This document shows, in pieces, positions 53,508-61,272 of a stretch of DNA of 64,000 nucleotides (its first letter is position 1; each line of letters opens with the position of its first letter). The notes beneath the pieces are model-generated. The model saw nothing but the letters and a program-made list of their open reading frames with translations, was not told where the DNA came from and made no database searches. Made by a program: the position numbers and the translations under genes. The stretch comes from Oceanicella actignis (GTDB lineage Bacteria > Pseudomonadota > Alphaproteobacteria > Rhodobacterales > Rhodobacteraceae), in the NCBI RefSeq assembly GCF_008124525.1, contig NZ_VNHJ01000003.1:124001-188000 (forward strand), given 5' to 3'.

Positions 53508-55421
53508 ATGCTGGTGATTCGCGACCTGTCCTTCTCGCTTGCCGGGAACCCGTTGTTCGACGCCGCCTCGGCCGTCATCCCCGAGGGCCGCAAGGTCGGC
53601 GTCGTCGGGCGCAACGGCGCGGGCAAGACGACCCTGTTCCGCCTGATCCGCGGCGAGCTGACGCCCGACGCGGGCCAGATCGAGGTTCCGCGCGGCGCGC
53701 GCATCGGCGGCGTCGAGCAGGAGGCGCCCGCCACCGCGGACAGCCTGCTCGACACCGTGCTGGCCGCCGACGCCGAACGCGCCGCCCTGCTGGCCCGCGC
53801 CGAGGTCGCGCAGGACCCGGCCGAGATCGCCGCCATCCAGACGCGCCTCGCCGACATCGACGCCCATTCGGCCGAGGCGCGCGCCGCCGCGATCCTGAAC
53901 GGGCTGGGCTTCGACGCCGCCGCCCAGGCGCGCCCCTGCGCCGAGTTCTCGGGCGGATGGCGCATGCGCGTGGCGCTGGCGGCGGTGCTGTTCTCGCGCC
54001 CCGACCTGCTGCTGCTGGACGAGCCGACGAACTATCTCGACCTCGAGGGGGCGGTGTGGCTTGAGGGATTCCTGGCGAACTATCCGGCCACGACGCTGGT
54101 CATCTCGCATGATCGCGGGCTGCTGAACCGCGCGGTGCAGAACATCCTGCATCTCGAGCATCGCAAGCTGACGCTTTACGGCGGGCGCTACGACCAGTTC
54201 GAGCGCGAGCGCCGCCTCAAGCTCGAACAGACCGCCGCCATGGCCCGCAAGCAGGAGGCCCAGCGCGCGCACATCCAGTCCTTCGTGGACCGGTTCCGCT
54301 ACAAGGCGTCCAAGGCGCGCCAGGCGCAGGCGCGGCTCAAGATGCTCGAGCGCATGGAGCCGATCGCCGCGGTGGTCGAGACCGAGGTGCGCGGCTTCGT
54401 CTTCCCCTCGCCCGACCAGCTGCCGCCGCCGCTGCTGGCGATGGAGGACGTGGCCGCCGGCTATGACGGCGCGCCGGTGCTGCGGGGGCTGCGGCTGCGC
54501 ATCGACCAGGACGACCGCATCGCGCTGCTGGGCGCGAACGGACAGGGCAAGTCGACCCTCTCGAAGCTGATCGCCGGGCGGCTGGCGCCGCTGTCGGGCG
54601 AGCTGCGCCGCGCGCCCAAACTGCGGGTGGGCTATTTCGCGCAGCATCAGGTGGACGAGCTGAGGCTGAACGAGACGCCGCTTCAGCACCTGCAGCGCCT
54701 GCGCCCCGACGAGCCGCCCGCGCGGCTGCGCGCGCTGCTCGCGCGCGGCGGGATCGACGCCGCCCAGGCCCAGACCGAGGTCGCGCGCCTGTCGGGCGGG
54801 CAGAAGGCGCGGCTGACCATGCTGCTGTGCGCGCTCGACGCGCCGCATCTTCTGGTGCTGGACGAGCCGACCAACCATCTGGACATCGAAAGCCGCCAGG
54901 CGCTGGCGCAGGCGCTGGCCGAGTATGAGGGCGCGGTGATCCTGGTCAGCCACGACCCCCATCTGGTCGAAAGCGTGGCCGACCGGCTGTGGCTGGTGCG
55001 CGACGGCGCGGTGCGCGAGTTCGACGGCGACATGGACGACTATCGCCGCCTGCTGCTGTCCGAGCGCGGCGGCGCCTCGGGCGGCAAGGGCGGCGCGCGG
55101 GCCGCGGCCGAGGCCGACCGGCGCCGCGAGGCCCGCCGCGCCGCCGCCGAGGCCCGCCGCGCCCTCGCCCCCCTGCGCGACGAGGTGCGCCGCTGCGAGG
55201 CGCGCGTGGCCAAGCTGGAGGAGATGCGCGCGCGCATCGACGCGCGGCTGATGGACCCGGACTTCTACATGAACGACAGCGCCCTGGGCGCGGGCGGCGA
55301 GGTCGAGCGGCTGCAGATCAAGCGCGGCGAGATCCTCGAGGCGCTCGAGCGCGCCGAGGCGCTGTGGATGGACGCGCAGGAGCGCCTCGAGGAGGCCGAG
55401 CGCAGGGCCGAGGCCGGCTGA
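53508..55421 (+). CDS. ABC-F family ATPase
   Basis: 637 residues. Two ABC cassettes: GRNGAGKTT with FSGGWRMRVALAAVLF and [24 protein letters not shown] with LSGGQKARLTMLLCAL and [15 protein letters not shown]. An ~80-residue linker (residues ~230-290) with KQEAQRAHIQSFVDRFRYKASKARQAQARLKMLERM is the P-site tRNA-interaction type; a charged C-terminal coiled coil follows. YheS-like by layout. No ribosome site; CTAAAT (53495-53500) seven bases before the ATG could be the -10 of a leaderless mRNA. Confidence 0.87.
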   Translation: MLVIRDLSFSLAGNPLFDAASAVIPEGRKVGVVGRNGAGKTTLFRLIRGELTPDAGQIEVPRGARIGGVEQEAPATADSLLDTVLAADAERAALLARAEVAQDPAEIAAIQTRLADIDAHSAEARAAAILNGLGFDAAAQARPCAEFSGGWRMRVALAAVLFSRPDLLLLDEPTNYLDLEGAVWLEGFLANYPATTLVISHDRGLLNRAVQNILHLEHRKLTLYGGRYDQFERERRLKLEQTAAMARKQEAQRAHIQSFVDRFRYKASKARQAQARLKMLERMEPIAAVVETEVRGFVFPSPDQLPPPLLAMEDVAAGYDGAPVLRGLRLRIDQDDRIALLGANGQGKSTLSKLIAGRLAPLSGELRRAPKLRVGYFAQHQVDELRLNETPLQHLQRLRPDEPPARLRALLARGGIDAAQAQTEVARLSGGQKARLTMLLCALDAPHLLVLDEPTNHLDIESRQALAQALAEYEGAVILVSHDPHLVESVADRLWLVRDGAVREFDGDMDDYRRLLLSERGGASGGKGGARAAAEADRRREARRAAAEARRALAPLRDEVRRCEARVAKLEEMRARIDARLMDPDFYMNDSALGAGGEVERLQIKRGEILEALERAEALWMDAQERLEEAERRAEAG

Positions 55422-55477
55422 GCGCCGGGCCAGACGGACGGGCCACGCGAGCGGGCCCGGCGGACGGGCCCGGCGAG

Positions 55478-55516
55478 CGGGCCGGGAGGGCGGGCCGGGA
55501 GGGCGGGCCGGGAGGG
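55478..55516 (+). repeat. 13-bp tandem repeat supplying a ribosome-binding site
   Basis: Three exact units of CGGGCCGGGAGGG at 55478, 55491 and 55504, preceded by degenerate copies back to ~55430. The last unit ends four bases before the ATG of the protease gene and its GGAGGG is the Shine-Dalgarno sequence. Confidence 0.85.
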
Positions 55517-55520
55517 CGAA

Positions 55521-56114
55521 ATGACGGCGCAGATCGACGCGGACGCGGCCGCGCGCATCCTTTACCTGGCGCTGCTGGGCGGGGCCCTGCTGGCGGGCCT
55601 GATCCTGCGCAGACGGCGGCGGCTGTCGTCGCTGGCGCGCGACGGGCTGGCCTGGGCGGCGATCCTGCTGACGCTGGCGCTGCTCTATGCGCTGCGCGAG
55701 CCGTTGATCGCGGCGCTGCGCCCCGACCTGCCCGCGCCGGCCGAGGCGGGCGCGCTGACGCTGCGGCGCGGCGCGGACGGGCATTTCCGCATCGCCGCCG
55801 AGGTCAACGGCGCGCCCGTGACCTTCCTGCTCGACACCGGCGCGAGCGGCCTTGTGCTGACGATGCGCGATGCGCGCCGCGCGGGGCTGGATGTCGACGC
55901 GCTGACCTGGAGCGGGCGCGCGCGCACCGCGAACGGCGTGGTGCGCACGGCCCCCGTGCGCATCGAGACGCTGCGCATCGGCCCGCATGTGCTGCGCGAC
56001 GTGCCCGCGCATGTGAACGAGGGGCAGCTCTTCAGCTCGCTGATGGGCATGCGCGTGCTGTCTCGTTTCAGCCGGGTGAGCATCGAGGGCGACACGCTGA
56101 CGCTGGTTCCCTGA
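55521..56114 (+). CDS. Membrane-anchored retropepsin-like aspartic protease
   Basis: 197 residues. Two N-terminal membrane segments (about 11-28 and 41-58) and a soluble clan AA domain with catalytic LLDTGASGLVLT and the late LMGMRVLSRF strand, as in TIGR02281-type proteins. One DTG per chain implies a dimer. Orientation and target unknown. Its ribosome site lies in a tandem repeat. Confidence 0.88.
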   Translation: MTAQIDADAAARILYLALLGGALLAGLILRRRRRLSSLARDGLAWAAILLTLALLYALREPLIAALRPDLPAPAEAGALTLRRGADGHFRIAAEVNGAPVTFLLDTGASGLVLTMRDARRAGLDVDALTWSGRARTANGVVRTAPVRIETLRIGPHVLRDVPAHVNEGQLFSSLMGMRVLSRFSRVSIEGDTLTLVP

Positions 56115-56158
56115 CCGGCCCCTCGGCTTCCCGACCGCCCGGCGTAGGCCGGGGCGGC

Positions 56159-56191
56159 CCGCCGCTTCGCCGGCGTCGCGGCAAGCGGCGG
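56159..56191. terminator. Hairpin between convergent genes
   Basis: CCGCCGCTT (56159-56167) pairs with AAGCGGCGG (56183-56191), 9 bp, between the protease and holC. No T-run. Confidence 0.4.
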
Positions 56192-56308
56192 CGGGCGCCC
56201 GGCCATCGGCCCGCCAGGATCCGCGCCCCCTGATCTGCCCCCGGATCGGCCCGCCCGGGCCAACCCGCGCCGCGGCCCTGACGCCGCGCGGGGTCGCCCC
56301 GACGCCCC

Positions 56309-56860
56309 CTAGCTCTGGTTCGCGTCGCCCTTGTCCGCCTCGCGATCCTGCTGCACTTGCGCCTTCGGCGCGGCGTTCGCGGCCGCCGCGCCGCCGGCGG
56401 GCGAGGCGGCGCGGCGCGTCCAGCGGCCGTCCTCGGTCTGCGCCCAATAGACCGCCGCCAGCCCCGCCGCCGTCGCCGCGCGCCAGGCGTCGCGCGCGCG
56501 CGCCACCGCCTCGGGATCGCGGCCGTCGAACAGGATGGCGGTGCGTTGATGGCGGGCCATCTCGTCGATCGAGGCCTGGGCGCCGTCGGCCAGCATCAGC
56601 AGCTGCGGATCGTTCGGGATCTCGTCGCCCGCCGTCAGATAGACCGGCTGCGTCGCGGGATCGCCCTCGCCCGGGCCGCCATGGGGCAGGAAGGATTCGG
56701 GGTCGTAGGTCCACAGCCGATCGTCCAGCGCCGCCGCGCGCGCCTCCGAGCCCAGGCGCACCGTGGCGCGCCAGCCGCGCGCGACGCAGCGCTCGAGGAT
56801 CTCGGGCGCCGCGTCTTCGAGCGCGCGGACGGTCAGATGATAGAACCAGACCTCGGCCAT
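56309..56860 (-). CDS. holC: DNA polymerase III chi subunit
   Basis: 183 residues. FYHLTVRALEDAAPEILERCVARGWRATVR at the start, DRLWTYDPESFLPHG in the middle and RDPEAVARARDAWRAATAAGLAAVYWAQTEDGRW near the end are family landmarks. Part of the clamp-loader accessory chi-psi. A disordered Ala-rich tail of ~30 residues is extra. Starts 20 bases after pepA, as in related genomes. Confidence 0.92.
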   Translation of the reverse strand: MAEVWFYHLTVRALEDAAPEILERCVARGWRATVRLGSEARAAALDDRLWTYDPESFLPHGGPGEGDPATQPVYLTAGDEIPNDPQLLMLADGAQASIDEMARHQRTAILFDGRDPEAVARARDAWRAATAAGLAAVYWAQTEDGRWTRRAASPAGGAAAANAAPKAQVQQDREADKGDANQS

Positions 56861-56880
56861 GGCGCGCGGCGGCTCGCCGC

Positions 56881-58365
56881 TCAGCCCTTCTCGCGCGCGC
56901 GCACCAGGCGGTCGAGCGTCATCACCCCCCAGCCGCTGGCGCCGCGCGGATGCAGGTCGCGGGCCTCCTTGCTCAGCGCGACGCCGGCGATGTCGATATG
57001 CGCCCAGGGCGTGCCCTTCTGCACGAAGCGCTGCAGGAACTGCGCCGCCGTGATCGCGCCCGCCGCGCGCCCGCCGGTGTTCTTCATGTCCGCGAGGCGC
57101 GACTTGATGAGCTTGTCATAGGCCGGCCCCAGCGGCAGACGCCAGATCGCCTCGCCCTCGGCGCGGGCGGCGGCCTCGAGCGCGCCGGCAAGCGCGTCGT
57201 CATTGCTGAAATAGCCCGCCGTCTCGTGGCCCAGCGCGACGATCATCGCCCCGGTCAGCGTCGCCAGGTCGATCATGGCGGCGGGGCGGAAGCGCTGCTG
57301 CGCATACCACATCACGTCGGCCAGCACGAGGCGCCCCTCGGCGTCGGTGTTGATGACCTCGATCGTGTCGCCCTTCATCGAGCGCACGATGTCGCCCGGG
57401 CGCTGCGCCTTGCCGTCGGGCATGTTCTCGACCAGGCCGACCAGGCCGACCACGTTGGCCTTGGCGCCGCGCAGCGCCAGCGCGCGCATCACGCCCGCGA
57501 CGACGGCGGCGCCGCCCATGTCCATGGTCATTTCCTCCATGCCGGCCGCGGGCTTGATCGAGATGCCGCCGGTGTCGAACACCACCCCCTTGCCGACCAG
57601 CGCCAGCGGCGCCTCGTCGCCGCCGCCCGGCCAGCGCATCACCGCCACCTTCGAGGGCGAGGCGCTGCCCTGCCCGACCGCCAGCAACGCGCGCATGCCC
57701 AGCCGCTCGAGCTCGGGCTCGTCCAGGATCTCGACCTCGAGCCCCAGCTCGGCCATGGCGGCGATGCGGGCGGCGAAATCCTCGGTCGTCAGGACGTTGG
57801 CCGGCTCGTTGACCAGATCGCGGGCGAAGAACACGCCCTCGGCCAGCGCCGCGCGCGGGCGCGAGGCCTTGGCGGTCTGCTCGGGCGCGTCGCAGGCCAG
57901 GACGACGCCTTCGGGGGCGTCGTCCTCGTCCTCGTCGCCCGAGGCGGTCTTGTAGACGTCGAAATCATAGCCGCGCAGAGCCAGGCCGAAGGCCAGCTCG
58001 GCCGTCAGCTCGGCGTCGCCCATGCCGCCGGCGAACACCGCGCCGCGCCGCCCGCCCAGCGCCCGCGCCGCGGCGCCGCCGGCCTTGCGCGCGGCGTGGG
58101 CGTCGGTCGACTCGCCGATCGAGACCAGCGTCAGCGCCTCGGCCTTCATGCCGGGCGGGAAGGGAATGGTCGCCGAGCCGCCGGCTTCGGCCTTCCAGCG
58201 CTTCGAGGCCACGAGCCGCGACAGCGCGCCGTCCAGCGCCTTGTCGGCGGCCTGCGCCGCGGGCAGAAGCCGCGTTCCGGCGGCCAGCACGACGACGGCG
58301 CCCTCGGCCTCGGCGACGGCGGAGGGGTCTTCGGCGATGAAGTCGATCTCGACGGGTGCGGTCAT
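56881..58365 (-). CDS. pepA: Leucyl aminopeptidase (cytosol aminopeptidase, M17)
   Basis: 494 residues. The C-terminal catalytic domain has VGKGVVFDTGG, the metal-binding Lys/Asp region, MDMGGAA, and the M17 signature NTDAEGRLVLADV. The N-terminal macro-like domain is less conserved. Hexameric zinc/manganese peptidase; in E. coli also a DNA-binding factor at cer. GGAGA precedes the ATG. Confidence 0.95.
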   Translation of the reverse strand: MTAPVEIDFIAEDPSAVAEAEGAVVVLAAGTRLLPAAQAADKALDGALSRLVASKRWKAEAGGSATIPFPPGMKAEALTLVSIGESTDAHAARKAGGAAARALGGRRGAVFAGGMGDAELTAELAFGLALRGYDFDVYKTASGDEDEDDAPEGVVLACDAPEQTAKASRPRAALAEGVFFARDLVNEPANVLTTEDFAARIAAMAELGLEVEILDEPELERLGMRALLAVGQGSASPSKVAVMRWPGGGDEAPLALVGKGVVFDTGGISIKPAAGMEEMTMDMGGAAVVAGVMRALALRGAKANVVGLVGLVENMPDGKAQRPGDIVRSMKGDTIEVINTDAEGRLVLADVMWYAQQRFRPAAMIDLATLTGAMIVALGHETAGYFSNDDALAGALEAAARAEGEAIWRLPLGPAYDKLIKSRLADMKNTGGRAAGAITAAQFLQRFVQKGTPWAHIDIAGVALSKEARDLHPRGASGWGVMTLDRLVRAREKG

Positions 58366-58964
58366 GGATGTCTCCGGTTCGGGCGCGGCCGCGCGGGGCG
58401 GCCGGCGGATCGGCGGGCGGGCGGGCGGCGGTCGAAGGTCGGCGCCGCCGCGGCCGGGGCCCGGTTTCGGGATCAGGTTTCGCGATCAAGAGGTAACGGC
58501 GCGCGCGCGGCGCGTCCAGCGCCCATCGGCGCGGCCCATGCGCGCGGCGCGCATCGGCATTCGCCCGGCTGGCGCGACCTTGGACGCCGGCGCGGCGCTA
58601 GGCCGCCTCCCAGCCCGGCGGAGGCGGCGAAGCGGCGCGCGCCCACGGCTCCGGTGCGGCGCAGGCGCCGGGGGGCTTCGGCGCGCGTTCATCGGCCCCG
58701 AGCTCCGGCTGGGGCCGCGGCGCAGAGGGGGGCGCACGCGCCATCCGGTCGGCGCGTCCCGCGGCCGGCGCCGGCCCGCGCCGCCGGCCATCGGGCGGCG
58801 CGCCCATGGGCGCGGTCGCCCCCGGCCCGCGGGCCGCATCCCCGCGACCGGGCGCCGCTGCGCGGGCGCAAGGGCCGCCGGCGCTTGCGCCGGGGCGCGC
58901 GACGGGCGATTGTCGCGCCGTCCGGGGCCCCGCGCCCCGCGCGGCAGGCAAGTGCGGAGCGAGG
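58366..58964. other. 599-base divergent gap between pepA and lptF
   Basis: The only structure noticed is a direct repeat, GGTTTCGGGATC (58463-58474) and GGTTTCGCGATC (58476-58487), in the most AT-rich spot of the gap, about 100-120 bases upstream of pepA. Promoters for both genes should lie here but none is convincing. No gene is supported. Confidence 0.5.
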
Positions 58965-60098
58965 ATGCGCAGCGTCATCGGCAAATACGTGATCGGGCAG
59001 ATCCTGGGCCCGTTCGGCATGTTCTCGCTGATCTTTCTCGGCGTGGTGTGGCTGACCCAGTCGCTGCAGGTCATCGAGACCGTCGTCTCGAGCGGCCAGT
59101 CCGCCGCGATCTTCGCCGAGTTCACGCTGCTGCTGCTGCCGGCGGTGATGAGCATGGTCCTGCCGGTGGCCGCCTTCGCCGGCGCGCTCTACGCCGTCAA
59201 CCGGCTGTTCCTGGAATCGGAGCTGGTGGTCATGCTGGCCGCGGGGATGAGCCCGCTGCGCCTTGCGCGCCATGTGGCGACCTTCGGCGCCTTGGTGATG
59301 GCGGCGATGTTCGTCATCACGCTGCAGCTGGCGCCCGCCGCCTCGCGCGAGATGCGCGAGCGCATCGCCACCCTTCAGGCCGACCTTGCCGGCGCGCTGC
59401 TGCGCGAGGGGCAGTTCCTGCATCCGGCCAAGGGCGTGACCGTCTACATCCGCCGCGTGGACGGCGCCGGGCGCATGGCGGGGCTGTTCGTGCAGGACGA
59501 CCGCGACCCCGAGGCGCGCGTGACCTACACCGCCGAAGGCGCCGCGCTCATCCGCACCGAGGACGGGCCGCGCCTGGTGATGTTCAACGGCGCCGCCCAG
59601 CGCCTGACCCCGGGCGAGAAGGAGCTGACCGTTCTCGGCTTCGAGCGCCTGGTCTACGATCTGGGCCAGCTCGCCGACCGCGCGCAGGAGCGGCGGCGCA
59701 AGCCCTCGGAATACCCGGCCTGGGAGCTGGTCGCCCCCTCGGCCGAGGTCCTGCAGGGCCGTCCGCCGCACAAGTTCGTGGCCGAGGGGCACGAGCAGCT
59801 TTCCGCCCCGCTCTACGCCGTCGCGCTGCCCCTTGTGGGGCTGGCGGCGCTGCTCGGGCCGGGCTGGCGGCGACGCGGATACGGCAAGCGCCTGGCGGCG
59901 GCGCTGGCGCTGGCGGCGGCGACGCGGCTGGCGGGCGTGGCGGCGAAGTCGGCGGTCAGCGGCCAGGCCGATCTGTGGCCGCTGATGTATGCGCCGCCGA
60001 TCCTGGCGACGGCGCTGGCGCTGGCGGCGCTCTCGCGCGGGTTGCCGCGCCCGCGCGGCGCGGCGGCGCGCGGGGCCGAAGCGGGGGGCGAGGCATGA
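58965..60098 (+). CDS. lptF: LPS export permease LptF
   Basis: 377 residues, YjgP/YjgQ family. Membrane segments 1-3 lie before ~130 (QILGPFGMFSLIFLGVVWLTQ...), then a periplasmic jellyroll (~130-280), then three C-terminal segments. LESELVVMLAAGMSP is the coupling region for LptB. With LptG and LptB it extracts LPS from the inner membrane. GGAG seven bases before the ATG. Confidence 0.94.
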   Translation: MRSVIGKYVIGQILGPFGMFSLIFLGVVWLTQSLQVIETVVSSGQSAAIFAEFTLLLLPAVMSMVLPVAAFAGALYAVNRLFLESELVVMLAAGMSPLRLARHVATFGALVMAAMFVITLQLAPAASREMRERIATLQADLAGALLREGQFLHPAKGVTVYIRRVDGAGRMAGLFVQDDRDPEARVTYTAEGAALIRTEDGPRLVMFNGAAQRLTPGEKELTVLGFERLVYDLGQLADRAQERRRKPSEYPAWELVAPSAEVLQGRPPHKFVAEGHEQLSAPLYAVALPLVGLAALLGPGWRRRGYGKRLAAALALAAATRLAGVAAKSAVSGQADLWPLMYAPPILATALALAALSRGLPRPRGAAARGAEAGGEA

Positions 60099-61204
60099 TC
60101 TTCTCGACCCTCTCGCTTTACGTCGCGCGGCGCTTCGGCGCCTATTTCGCCATGGCCTGCGGAACGGTGTTCCTGCTGGTCATGCTGATCGACACGGTCG
60201 AGCTTCTGCGCAAGAGCGCCAACAGCGGCGCGACCTTCGACCAGGTGCTGCTGCTGGCGGCGCTGCACGCGCCTTCGCTGATCCTGACCATCCTGCCCTT
60301 CGTCACGCTCCTGTCGGCCATGGCGTGCTTCGCCTCGATGGCGCGCAGCTCCGAACTGGTGGTCACGCGCGCGGCCGGCGTCTCGGCCTGGCGGCTGACG
60401 GCGCCGACGCTGGTCGCGGGGGCGGTGATCGGGGCGGCGTCCTTCGCGCTGCTCAACCCCATCGCGGCCGGCGCGCTGCAACGCTTCGAGACGCTCAAGG
60501 CCCGCTATTTCGACGAGGCCGCCTCGGTCCTGTCCATCTCGCCGCAGGGGCTGTGGCTGCGCCAGCGCAGCGCGCAGGGGCAGGAGGTGATCCGCGCCTG
60601 GCGCGCCGACCGCACGGGCGCGCAGCTGTGGGATGTGAGCGTGTTCCGCTTCGACCATGAAGACCGGCTGGCGGCGCGCATCGAGGCGGCGCGCGCCGTG
60701 CTCGAGCCCGGCGCCTGGCGGCTGCATCAGGTGCGCGCCTGGCGCTTCGATCCCCTGCGCCGCGACGCGCCGCCGGCCGAGACGCGCGCGGCCAACATGC
60801 GCATCGAGACCGAGCTGACGCATGAGCGCATCCTCGAAAGCTTCTCGCCGCCGCAGACGATCTCGTTCTGGGACATGCCCGCCTTCATCGACATGATGGA
60901 GGCCGCCGGCTTCGCCGCCGACCGCCACCGCATGCACTGGCACTCGCAGCTGGCGCAGCCGGTGCTGATGGCGGCGATGGTGCTTCTGGGCGCGGCCTTC
61001 TCGATGCGCCATGCGCGCTTCGGCGGGCTGGGCTGGATGGCGCTGAGCGCGGTGCTGGCGGGGCTGGGCTATTTCCTGCTGTCGAACGTCGCGCAGGCCT
61101 TCGGCTCGATCGGCGCCATCGCGCCCGTTCTGGCGGCCTGGGCGCCGCCGGTGGCGATGATCCTGATCGCGAGCGGCTTGCTGCTGCATCTGGAAGACGG
61201 CTAG
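60095..61204 (+). CDS. lptG: LPS export permease LptG
   Basis: 369 residues, same architecture as LptF: RRFGAYFAMACGTVFLLVMLIDTVELL, ARSSELVVTRAAGVSAWRL coupling helix, periplasmic domain ~130-265, and C-terminal HWHSQLAQPVLMAAMVLLGAAFSMR. Overlaps lptF by four bases. Confidence 0.95.
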   Translation: MIFSTLSLYVARRFGAYFAMACGTVFLLVMLIDTVELLRKSANSGATFDQVLLLAALHAPSLILTILPFVTLLSAMACFASMARSSELVVTRAAGVSAWRLTAPTLVAGAVIGAASFALLNPIAAGALQRFETLKARYFDEAASVLSISPQGLWLRQRSAQGQEVIRAWRADRTGAQLWDVSVFRFDHEDRLAARIEAARAVLEPGAWRLHQVRAWRFDPLRRDAPPAETRAANMRIETELTHERILESFSPPQTISFWDMPAFIDMMEAAGFAADRHRMHWHSQLAQPVLMAAMVLLGAAFSMRHARFGGLGWMALSAVLAGLGYFLLSNVAQAFGSIGAIAPVLAAWAPPVAMILIASGLLLHLEDG

Positions 61205-61272
61205 AACGGGATCGACAGCGGCCCGCGCGCCGCGCCCCCAACGCGTTGGATCGCAGCCCAAGGAGCGCCCGC

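Noticed and set aside
53508-55421. The second ABC-F protein as an antibiotic-resistance determinant
   Set aside because: The layout is of housekeeping YheS type; no leader peptide attenuation or mobile context suggests resistance.
52734-56714. A 1326-codon minus-strand open frame across the acyltransferase, ABC-F and protease genes
   Set aside because: Antisense shadow of confirmed genes; composition follows the third-base GC bias of the plus strand.
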